From the NCBI GenBank assembly GCA_002311745.1, contig DBZL01000071.1, positions 19,226 to 83,225 on the forward strand: a stretch of 64,000 bases of DNA. Direction: 5' to 3'. The notes under the pieces are model-generated. The model did not search any database. It had not been told where the DNA came from and worked only from the letters and a program-made list of their open reading frames with translations. The stretch is from Phycisphaerales bacterium UBA1161 (GTDB lineage Bacteria > Planctomycetota > Phycisphaerae > Tepidisphaerales > Tepidisphaeraceae). The translations under genes were made by a program, and so were the position numbers. This document shows, in pieces, positions 24,632-33,323 of this stretch (positions are counted from its first letter, which is position 1; every line of letters begins with the position of its first letter).

Positions 24632-26401
24632 GTGGATCGCTTCGACATCGATCAGATCGTCCAGCCGCCGACGGCGGCCTGGGAGGCGCGCCGGGATTTG
24701 GCGCGGGTGTGGCTCGAAATGCCCGCGGAGCAGGTCGCCATCCGATTCTCGGGCCTGGGCGCGGCGCATTGGGCGATGGTTCAGAGCTCGCTTCGACAAT
24801 TCCCGCCGTCGGACGCGGATGGACCGATCCGGAACGTCATCCTGAACCGGTTGAGCGAAGAGGCCCCCTCGCCCGGCGTTCTCCTTGCCGGGATGCTCTT
24901 TTTCTTCCCGCATGAATGGCCGCAGTTTTGGGAATTGGATGAGATCCCGGGATGGCTGATCGGTCATTATTTGGCCTACATGCTGCAGACGCCGGCCGTT
25001 CTACACGGTCACGGTCAGGCTGAAAAACTCGTGCGGTTCATGGAGGATTGGTTCGGCTATCTCTTGCGGCAGATCGAAACCAACCCCTGCTCCAAGGCGT
25101 GGCAAGACGTCGCGCGATACGCCGTGTGCACGCAATTTCTCAAATCATATTTCACGATGGCGAATCTACGGAAGCTGATGACCACGCGGGCGAGGATTCT
25201 GGAATACGCCCTCGCGGCGGAAGGATCGGTCCTGGACTTTCAATTCTCGCCGGCTGGGCGCAGCGGCAGACTGCGCGTGGGCGTCCTGGCGATTCACTTC
25301 GGACCATCACCGGAAACGCGAGCGACGTTGCCCGCGTACCTGTACCTCGACCGCGGCCGATTCGAACTCATCCTTCTTTCGATACTGGAAACAAAGCATC
25401 CGGTGGAAAAATTCTGCGCCGCCCAGGCGAATCGTTTCATGGTTTTGCCGCCCGAATTGGCGCAGCGGGTGTCCGCCATCCGCGCTCTGGACCTGGACAT
25501 CCTGCTGATAGGCACGAACGTGACGGCGGCGAACAATGACATCACGGACCTGGCCGTCCATCGACTGGCGCGCGTCCAGGTGGCAGGCATCTCGTCGTGC
25601 GTCACCACCGGGATGCGCAACGTGGATTGGCACCTTTCCGGCACGTACGTCGAACCGATCCAGGAAGTCCAGTCGCATTACACGGAACGGCTGCTTCTAA
25701 TCGATGGCACCGGGCACTGCTACGACTTTGCCGGCGAAGCGGCCGGCGCGCAGGGCCCGCCCCCGTCGCGTGAAGAATTGGGCATTCCCAAGGATGCGAT
25801 CGTCTTCGTTTCCGGCGCCAACGGCTACAAGGTCATTCCGGAGCTGCAGGACGTTTGGACGCAAATCCTGGCGGCCGTCCCCCACTCACGTCTCCTGTTG
25901 CATCCGGTCAATCCGTATTGGGGCTTCCAGCAAGCCGTCCAGGCGTTTTTGCAGCGAATGAAGCAGGCCTTGGCACGCCACGGGGTGGAAGCCCAGCGAC
26001 TGCTGGCATTCGAGCCCACCCCGACGCGACAGCAGACGATACAGCGGTCGCGGCTGGCCGACATCTACCTCGATTCCTTTCCGTACTCCGGTGCATCGAC
26101 GCTGCTGGACGGCCTGCTCCTGGGTCTGCCGCCGGTGGTCATGAACGGCTGCCATTTCCGCTCGCTCATGGGCGCGGGTTTCATGCGCGAACTGCAAATG
26201 CAGGAGCTGATCGCCGACAACGCGCAGAGTTATATCCAACTTGCGGTGAAATTGGCCACGGATGCCACGTATCGCGCCTCCATCGGGCAAAGGATTTCCA
26301 CGGCGATGTCGGCCGGTCCGCGATTTCTGGATGCGCGGGATTATGCGCGGCAGATCGGCGACGCTCTGGTGCGAGCGTGGGAAGCACGTGAGAACGGCTG
26401 A
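24632..26401 (+). CDS. O-GlcNAc transferase-like (GT41 type) glycosyltransferase
   Basis: A 589-residue protein whose second half resembles the catalytic domain of GT41 (OGT/SPINDLY-like) enzymes. The key stretches are LRVGVLAIHFGPSPETR, LDILLIGTNVTAANNDI, IVFVSGANGYKVIPELQDVW, TPTRQQTIQRSRLADIYLDSFPYSGASTLLDGLLLGLPPVVMNG (by residues RLADI, LDSFPY, S, T), and FLDARDYARQIGDAL. The N-terminal 200 residues are helical but without clear TPR repeats. It starts with GTG at 24632, eight bases after the dehydrogenase tail. Likely transfers a sugar to protein, but the target is unknown. Confidence 0.78.
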   Translation: MDRFDIDQIVQPPTAAWEARRDLARVWLEMPAEQVAIRFSGLGAAHWAMVQSSLRQFPPSDADGPIRNVILNRLSEEAPSPGVLLAGMLFFFPHEWPQFWELDEIPGWLIGHYLAYMLQTPAVLHGHGQAEKLVRFMEDWFGYLLRQIETNPCSKAWQDVARYAVCTQFLKSYFTMANLRKLMTTRARILEYALAAEGSVLDFQFSPAGRSGRLRVGVLAIHFGPSPETRATLPAYLYLDRGRFELILLSILETKHPVEKFCAAQANRFMVLPPELAQRVSAIRALDLDILLIGTNVTAANNDITDLAVHRLARVQVAGISSCVTTGMRNVDWHLSGTYVEPIQEVQSHYTERLLLIDGTGHCYDFAGEAAGAQGPPPSREELGIPKDAIVFVSGANGYKVIPELQDVWTQILAAVPHSRLLLHPVNPYWGFQQAVQAFLQRMKQALARHGVEAQRLLAFEPTPTRQQTIQRSRLADIYLDSFPYSGASTLLDGLLLGLPPVVMNGCHFRSLMGAGFMRELQMQELIADNAQSYIQLAVKLATDATYRASIGQRISTAMSAGPRFLDARDYARQIGDALVRAWEARENG

Positions 26402-26505
26402 GATGTGATTCAGGCGATGCGCCGTAGAATCGTATCGCGGCGGGCAATTGGGGCGCTGCGTCCCGCGTTTTCTGCTCCCCCGAGCTAACCGTCACGGGGG
26501 ACAAA

Positions 26506-26817
26506 GGAGACCTCGGTGAGTCTCGCGGAGTTGATGGAGCTGGACGGCGTCGTTGGGCCGGCGATGGAGGAAATGGCGCTGGCGCGGCGATGGCGCGAGA
26601 GTTGAAGATGCCGGAGCTGATCGCCGACAGTCCGCAGGCGTACGTGGATTTGGCTCTCAAGCTGGCGACCGATGCCGCACACCGCGCGGGGGTCAAGCAA
26701 AAGTTGGCCGCGGCGATGGCGGGCGGTCCGCGATTTTTAGATGCACGGGATTATGCGCGGCAGATCGGCGAGGCGCTGCAGCGGGCGTGGAAATCTTACG
26801 TCGATCGTTGCGGATGA
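26506..26817 (+). pseudogene. C-terminal tail of a second GT41-like gene
   Basis: From 26590 to the TGA at 26815 the frame encodes a protein fragment aligned to the end of the intact GT41-like gene. Over 66 residues (from REL to the RAW before its end) 44 are identical. The shared LATDA and GPRFLDARDYARQIG blocks are kept, while the catalytic domain is absent. The fragment has no normal start. It sits behind the motif GGAGACCTCGGTGAG (26506-26520), which differs at one base from 24541-24555. The 188-base gap before it holds no gene. Confidence 0.75.
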
Positions 26818-27373
26818 CCGGAGGCGTGCGCGAGGATCGCTTGTCGGCGGGTTTGGTATTCCGCGTCGCTTAGGACGGCGGCGGCGTCTTGGATGGCGGC
26901 CGGTTGCTCCAGCGGCACCCAGCTCTTGCAGCCGGCGTAGGCGGGAGTGTTGTCGATCGTCACCGCCTCGCGCAGGCGATAGGCGCGCACCAAGAGCAAA
27001 TACAGCGGATTCTCGGGGCGATAGTTGAAACGCATGTCGATCAGCGGCTTGGCCCAGATGTGCTGATCGTCCAAGCGGTCCATCACGCGGCGATCGGCGA
27101 CTTGGACGATGTCCGTAATCTCGCCGGCCAGCGATAGCGTCACCCGGCTGGGCTCGGCGGAAACTTCTGCCGCCTGAGCCGGGGCTTTGAGCATCGCGGC
27201 GTTTTGATGCACGTACGTCGGGAACAGCAGGAAGCGGCGGTGCTCGATCTCAAATTCACCGGCCGATTCGTAGATGCCGCCTTTGCGAAGCAGGATGATC
27301 TGCCGGCCCGCCGCCAGCGCATCGCACACCGCCTGCCATTCTTTGAGAGCCACTGGCAGCGTGTCGGGCAGCA

Positions 27374-27374
<1 letters not shown>
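26796..27374 (-). CDS. DUF1802-like protein, translationally coupled to obg
   Basis: A 192-residue protein resembling DUF1802. It starts MLPDTLPVALKEWQAVCDALAAGRQ and includes LLRKGGIYESAGEFEIEHRRFLLFPTYVHQ near residue 45 (key residues RKGG, FLLFPT). No membrane segment or signal peptide is present. Its ATG overlaps the obg stop (TAATG), so it is co-translated with the GTPase. DUF1802 proteins are uncharacterised. A nine-residue upstream extension was rejected because it lies inside obg. Confidence 0.8.
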
Positions 27375-28659
<1,285 letters not shown>

Positions 28660-28680
28660 AAATCACCTTTTTTGCGTCGC

Positions 28681-29301
28681 TCAACGCATCACGTAATGGG
28701 AATCCTGCTCGATCAGTTCGGCATCGTCGGCGCGCTGGGGATCGCCGTTGAGATGGTAGGTCAATTGAAGGACCTTGTGCAGGATGACGTCCTGGTCGCC
28801 GACCTTGACGGTGGCCGATTCGCCCCAGAATCCGGCAACGAAGATGGAGAAGGTTCCCATGCGTGGGTTGGGTTCGGGCCAGATGGCCACGCCGTCGCGC
28901 GATTGGTCTTCACCCTGGCGGAGCGGGCCGCTGATCTCGTTGGCGTTCTGCAGATACTTGATGTGCTCGCGGTCCTTGACGGCGTCGAACACCGCGGGCT
29001 TGATGTTGTCGTCGCTGCGGATCAGGTTCCCATCCCCCGTCAGCAGGTCGAAGGAGGGATAGAACAGGATTTTGTCCCGGTCGGTGCTGTTGGTGACGTG
29101 GTAGGTCACGTACCAGTAGGCATGCGGGGCTTCGTCCCCGGGGGCTTGCACGATGATGCGCCTGGGCTTGGCATGCTCGAAGGTCAGTTCCCAGGAGACG
29201 GGGTAGGGGCTGGGCTGGGGATAGTCGCCGCGTAGAGGCGGACCCAGGGTCAGCAAAAGGGCAATGCCGGCCAGCGGCACCAGGAAGGTCGGTCGAATCA
29301 T
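28681..29301 (-). CDS. secreted protein of unknown function
   Basis: A 206-residue protein with a signal peptide at residues 1-25 ([20 protein letters not shown]). The mature part starts near [16 protein letters not shown] and contains [24 protein letters not shown], a beta-type fold with a recurring Tyr pattern. No metal ligand motif, protease or binding motif is clear. It lies directly upstream of rpmA, 21 bases away, on the same strand. It may be part of the rpmA-obg transcript, although its promoter is not visible. Confidence 0.8.
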   Translation of the reverse strand: MIRPTFLVPLAGIALLLTLGPPLRGDYPQPSPYPVSWELTFEHAKPRRIIVQAPGDEAPHAYWYVTYHVTNSTDRDKILFYPSFDLLTGDGNLIRSDDNIKPAVFDAVKDREHIKYLQNANEISGPLRQGEDQSRDGVAIWPEPNPRMGTFSIFVAGFWGESATVKVGDQDVILHKVLQLTYHLNGDPQRADDAELIEQDSHYVMR

Positions 29302-29376
29302 GGCGGGAGTCTCCGCGGCAGCCGGCGGAAAAAGGCGATTTCCTGTTCCCGCACGGCCGGGTTATTCTTATCCCCG

Positions 29377-30330
29377 GTGGCAAGGTTGTCAAATCCAAGC
29401 ACGTCCGATGCGGCGCAGCCGCAGATCGTCTGCCGCTTGGCCGCACCGTCGGAGTGGCAGCGGGCCACGGCGATGATTCTGGGCTCGGCGGGCCGGGTAG
29501 GTTCGCCCTCGCAGGTGGTCGAGTTCCTGGCCTATGCCGCACAGCGGCACATCAACGTCGCCGAGACTTGGGTTGCCGAAATCGATGGAAGGATCACCTG
29601 GGCGGCGTTGCCGGTGCTCAGCCCGGGCCGGACCGCCCTGCTGTTCACTTCCGCGGAGCTGGCCGAGCCGGATGAGGCCGCCGGGCAATTGATCCAGCAC
29701 CTTTGCCATTATTTGGCGCAGCGCCAAGTGCACCTGGCCCAGGTGCTGATCGATCCGACGCGCAGCGCCGCCCGGCAATTTTTCGCGGATCACGGCTTTA
29801 GGGAGATGGCCGAGCTGGTTTATTTGCAGGGATCGGCCCCGCGCTCGGCACCGCCGGCGACATTGCCGCCGATGGTGCGCTGGGAAACCTATCATGCGGC
29901 GACGCACGGCCTATTTGCCCGTGGGACCCTGGCCACCTATCAGGGCAGCCTAGATTGCCCGGCCCTGACGGGCCTGCGCGACATCGAGGATGTCATCCTG
30001 GGGCACAAGGCGACCGGAGAATTCGACCCGCAGCTTTGGCGGGCGCTGTGCCAGGAGGATCAGCCGCTGGGCATTTTGCTGCTCAGCCGCATTCCCGCAG
30101 CCGATGCCCTGGAGTTGGTTTATCTGGGTCTTGCCTCGCCGGCGCGCGGGCGCGGGCTGGGTGACGTGCTGATGCAGGAAGCGATGCACCTGGTGGTGGC
30201 TCAGGGCCGGCGGCGGCTGACCCTGGCGGTGGATGCGATCAACGTGCCGGCGCTGAAGCTCTATTACCGGTTTGGCTTGCAGCGTCTGACCTCCAAGGCG
30301 GCGCTGATCCGCGACCTGCGGCGAAATTGA
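29377..30330 (+). CDS. GNAT acetyltransferase with two domains
   Basis: A 317-residue protein with two GNAT folds. The first (about residues 15-150) has the acetyl-CoA region HLCHYLAQRQVHLAQVLID weakly conserved. The second (about 160-310) has the clear motif A LGLASPARGRGLGDVLMQEAM and the motif B-like AVDAINVPALKLYYRFGLQRL. The start is a GTG at 29377. The two-domain design resembles GNAT proteins acting on small molecules or peptides, with one domain degenerate. The substrate is unknown. It is next to the candidate origin region on the left. Confidence 0.8.
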   Translation: MARLSNPSTSDAAQPQIVCRLAAPSEWQRATAMILGSAGRVGSPSQVVEFLAYAAQRHINVAETWVAEIDGRITWAALPVLSPGRTALLFTSAELAEPDEAAGQLIQHLCHYLAQRQVHLAQVLIDPTRSAARQFFADHGFREMAELVYLQGSAPRSAPPATLPPMVRWETYHAATHGLFARGTLATYQGSLDCPALTGLRDIEDVILGHKATGEFDPQLWRALCQEDQPLGILLLSRIPAADALELVYLGLASPARGRGLGDVLMQEAMHLVVAQGRRRLTLAVDAINVPALKLYYRFGLQRLTSKAALIRDLRRN

Positions 30331-30750
30331 GCCAACTGCCGTCGTGGATGGGTTGTCCACATATTTTCCACGCGTCCGATAAAAATGTGGATGGCAGGTA
30401 GAAAAAAAGTTTCTGCGCTCGGACACGTCTGCTGGCGCCTATTGTTACGCGCCTGTGCAAGGAAAATCCGTTAAAGTTCTTCTTGCCAGCAAAGTCTTCC
30501 CAGTCTATTTTCTATCGCTTCAGGGATGATTAGGGCGGCGTGAAGCCGGGCGCAGGAATGCTCGACAAAGTCCGGCCACGCGGGCAGCGGTGCCTTCGGG
30601 GATGAGGGGTCAAATCCGTCTCCCCGACCATCACGTCACGGAAGCGATTCATACACGGAAGGCGATTGTGGGCAGGAGGCCCGACTGTTTCGGGGAAAGC
30701 GCCCCATTTGTGTCCAGGGAGCGGGGCGGCTTTGCAGGGAAGGAGCAGGC
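30331..30750. other. candidate replication origin region upstream of dnaA
   Basis: About 420 bases without a gene. The left part is AT-rich and holds DnaA-box-like 9-mers: TTGTCCACA at 30353-30361 (one mismatch to TTATCCACA), TTTTCCACG at 30364-30372 (two mismatches) and TGTGGATGG at 30386-30394 (reverse orientation, two mismatches). All three lie in 42 bases next to runs of A. The right half (30540-30750) is GC-rich and holds the dnaA ribosome binding site (GAAGGAG). Origin function is inferred from dnaA proximity and box clustering. Confidence 0.6.
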
Positions 30751-32301
30751 GTGAGTTGCATCAGCGCACACGATCCGCAGTTGGCCCGTCTGGCCAACGC
30801 GATCGCTCAACGAGTCGGACAACAACGGTTCCATGTCTGGTTCAACAATTCAACGCGATTGGACCTGAAGCAGGACGGGCTGGAGATCGCCGTTCCCAAC
30901 GACTTCATCAGCGAGTGGATCGGCAAGAATTTCAGCCGGCCGATCCAGGAGGCGGCGCACGAGGTTCTGGGCTGCTCGCTGTCGGTGCGTTTCAGCGTGG
31001 TTCCGCAACTGTTCGAGGTGGGCACGCAGGAGCCGGGCGACAAACCCGCCGACGCCAAGGCGAAACACAAATCCGCGGCGCAGCCGGGCAACGGCAACGG
31101 AGAGGCCCAGGCCGCTACCGCCGTCGCCGCCGAGACCCTCAGCGCCGCCGCCGCCGCCGCCGCCACTCTGGAGAGGCTCGCGGTGATCCCCCCGCCGGCG
31201 CGGCGAGCGCCGGCCGCCGACGCCGAACCGGCCGCCGCTCAGCGCCTGCGCCTGCGCCATGACATCGAGACGTTCGTCGTCGGCCAGAGCAATCAACTGG
31301 CCTACAACGCCGCCCTTTACGTCGCCGAGTTCCCCGGGGCCCAGTACAACCCGCTGTTCATCCACGGCGGCTGCGGACTGGGCAAAACCCATCTGCTCCA
31401 GGGCTTGTGCAGGCGATTCCTCCAGCACCACCCGACCAAACGCTGGAGCTATCTGACCGGCGAAGAATTCACCAACGAATTTCTGACCGCCTTGCGCGCC
31501 AGCAAGCTCGACTCGTTCCGCCGCAAAATGCGCGACCTGGATCTGCTCATCATCGACGACGTGCACTTTCTGGGCGGCAAGAAGGCGACGCAGGAAGAGT
31601 TCCTGCACACCTTCAACGCCATCGAGGCCATGGGCCGGCAGGTGGTCATGGCCAGCGACAACCACCCCAAGATGATCGAGGAATTCGGCGAATCGCTGAT
31701 CAACCGCTTCGTCAGCGGGATGGTGGTGCGGATCGATCCGCCGAATTTCATCACCCGCTGCGAAATCCTGCGCGGCCTGTCGCACCGCTCGAGCCTGGGC
31801 CTGGGCGAGGAGGTGATCGGCTGGGTGGCGCGGCGCGTCACCCAGAACGTGCGCGAGCTGGAAGGCGCCATCACGCGAATCGCGGCGCACGTGAAGCTCA
31901 CCGGCGGCACGGCGGACGTGGCGATGGCGCAGGCCGCCCTGGGCGACCTGGATCGCCAACTGGTCGCGCCCGTCCGCCCCGAGTCCGTCCTGCAAAGCGT
32001 CTGCGAGTATTTCGGCCTGGAATCCAAGGACCTGATGTCCGGCCGACGCCAGCGCACCATCAGCCTGGCCCGCAGCGTGGCCATGTTCCTGGTGCGCAAG
32101 ACGGCCAAATTGAGCTTCCCCGAGATCGGCATGCGCATGGGCAAGCGGAATCACAGCACGGTGATCAGCGCCTGCCGGCGGATCGAGCGGGCCGTGCAGC
32201 GCAACGAGCCGCTGGTCTGGACCAGCCACATCGGCGAGCGTCAGGAAGAGGCCAGCGAGCTGCTGCAGCGCCTCGAGGAACACAGCCGCTCACGAGCGTG
32301 A
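30751..32301 (+). CDS. dnaA: chromosomal replication initiator DnaA
   Basis: A 516-residue initiator. Domain I spans about residues 1-85 (FHVWFNNSTRLDL). A linker at about 90-165 is rich in Ala, Pro and Gly. The AAA+ core has Walker A GGCGLGKTH (206-214) and Walker B LLIIDDVHF (265-273). Domain IV has GMRMGKRNHSTVISACRRI (460-478), where RNHST replaces the usual RDHTT. The Box VII Arg region reads ESLINRF rather than DRLRSRF. The start is a GTG at 30751 with GAAGGAG before it. The stop codon lies within a 9-base stem (32285-32306). Confidence 0.93.
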   Translation: MSCISAHDPQLARLANAIAQRVGQQRFHVWFNNSTRLDLKQDGLEIAVPNDFISEWIGKNFSRPIQEAAHEVLGCSLSVRFSVVPQLFEVGTQEPGDKPADAKAKHKSAAQPGNGNGEAQAATAVAAETLSAAAAAAATLERLAVIPPPARRAPAADAEPAAAQRLRLRHDIETFVVGQSNQLAYNAALYVAEFPGAQYNPLFIHGGCGLGKTHLLQGLCRRFLQHHPTKRWSYLTGEEFTNEFLTALRASKLDSFRRKMRDLDLLIIDDVHFLGGKKATQEEFLHTFNAIEAMGRQVVMASDNHPKMIEEFGESLINRFVSGMVVRIDPPNFITRCEILRGLSHRSSLGLGEEVIGWVARRVTQNVRELEGAITRIAAHVKLTGGTADVAMAQAALGDLDRQLVAPVRPESVLQSVCEYFGLESKDLMSGRRQRTISLARSVAMFLVRKTAKLSFPEIGMRMGKRNHSTVISACRRIERAVQRNEPLVWTSHIGERQEEASELLQRLEEHSRSRA

Positions 32302-32306
32302 GCGGC
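32285..32306 (+). terminator. hairpin over the dnaA stop codon
   Basis: GCCGCTCAC-GAGC-GTGAGCGGC is a perfect 9-base stem with a 4-base loop, covering the dnaA stop. No T-run follows, so if it terminates transcription it does so weakly or with Rho. Confidence 0.4.
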
Positions 32307-32308
32307 AA

Positions 32309-32397
32309 TGACGAATGACGAATGAAGAATGAAGAAAAGGCCAATTGTGCCGCTTCGTCATTCGTCATTCGTCATTATTCATTCGTCATTTCGTTAT
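32309..32397. repeat. ATGACGAATGA-type repeat between dnaA and the LysM gene
   Basis: Left arm 32309-32334 holds four near-repeats of AATGACG/AATGAAG; right arm 32356-32397 holds five reverse-complement copies of the GTCATTC type. The arms can pair across a 20-base centre, and the right arm runs into the LysM stop codon. The same sort of short repeated unit occurs near guaA (43159-43194). It sits between convergent genes. Confidence 0.75.
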
Positions 32398-33287
32398 TTG
32401 CTCGGCGGTTCGGGCAGCTTCAAAATCCATCCCACTTTCAGGCGGTTCTCATCCGCGCCGATCAGGGCGCGGTTCAGTTCGTACAGATTGTCCTTCATCG
32501 CCGGCTTGCCGTAGAGCTTGACGGCGATGGCTTCCAGCGAGTCGCCGGACACCACCTGGTATTGCGTGGCGGGATCGATCTTGTCGCCGCTTGACGCGGC
32601 GGAACTGCTCTGGGCGTCGCCCAGCGGCGGAATCGTCAGGACGGTGCCGACTTTCAGGTGCTTGGGGTCGACGTTGGGGTTGGCCGCGATGATCTTGGTG
32701 TAATACTTGGAATCGCCATAGACCGCGGCGGAGATGGTCCAGAAGCTCTCGCCCGAAGCGACCACGTGGGTCCGCGGCGCGTCCTGGGCCGCGCCCGCGG
32801 CGGCCGGCGGAGTCACCAGCGAGTCATCGTCCGGACGGGTGGCCGGGGCGTTGTCGATCAGCGCCGGATGCGCCTCCGGGCCCAGCGCCGCCGGGCGACG
32901 CACGGGCGATCCGTCGACGCTGGCAATCGGCGGCGTGACGGTGCGCTGGGGCGCGGCGGCCGAGAGCTGCGTGCCGCCGCTGCGCAGCGCATCATTCCAG
33001 TCGAACTTGGGATTGGCCGAGGCCGACGGCTGCGTGGCGGGATTGCCGCCCTCGGGCGCCGGGGACTCGGCGGGGTTGGACGGCTTGGCCGAGGCATCGC
33101 CCGTTTCCATCGAGCCGGATTCACCCTTGGGGTTTGGCGCGGCGCCGTTGTCGCTGGATGCGGTTGGGTTGGCGACGCCTGCGATCTGGCCGCTACCGCC
33201 GCCGCGAGAAAGGACGATCAGGTAAACGGTCAGGGTAACCAGCAGGATGGCGGCGATGGTTAATCCGAATTTCACGTCCTTGCGCAT
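32394..33287 (-). CDS. membrane-anchored LysM-domain protein
   Basis: A 297-residue protein. Residues 8-28 form a hydrophobic signal anchor, followed by a Pro/Ser/Ala-rich linker to about 165. Two LysM domains follow: about residues 172-220 (THVVASGESFWTISAAVYG, then VGTVLTIPPL) and 240-290 (YQVVSGDSLEAIAVKLYGKP). LysM domains bind peptidoglycan or chitin-like glycans, so a wall-facing function is likely. It lies upstream on the minus strand ahead of secDF by about 36 bases, probably in the same transcript direction but beyond the secDF end. Confidence 0.85.
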   Translation of the reverse strand: MRKDVKFGLTIAAILLVTLTVYLIVLSRGGGSGQIAGVANPTASSDNGAAPNPKGESGSMETGDASAKPSNPAESPAPEGGNPATQPSASANPKFDWNDALRSGGTQLSAAAPQRTVTPPIASVDGSPVRRPAALGPEAHPALIDNAPATRPDDDSLVTPPAAAGAAQDAPRTHVVASGESFWTISAAVYGDSKYYTKIIAANPNVDPKHLKVGTVLTIPPLGDAQSSSAASSGDKIDPATQYQVVSGDSLEAIAVKLYGKPAMKDNLYELNRALIGADENRLKVGWILKLPEPPSK

Positions 33288-33323
33288 AGGTGGGACTCCT
33301 TTCCCGACGGATCAGCGGACTTG

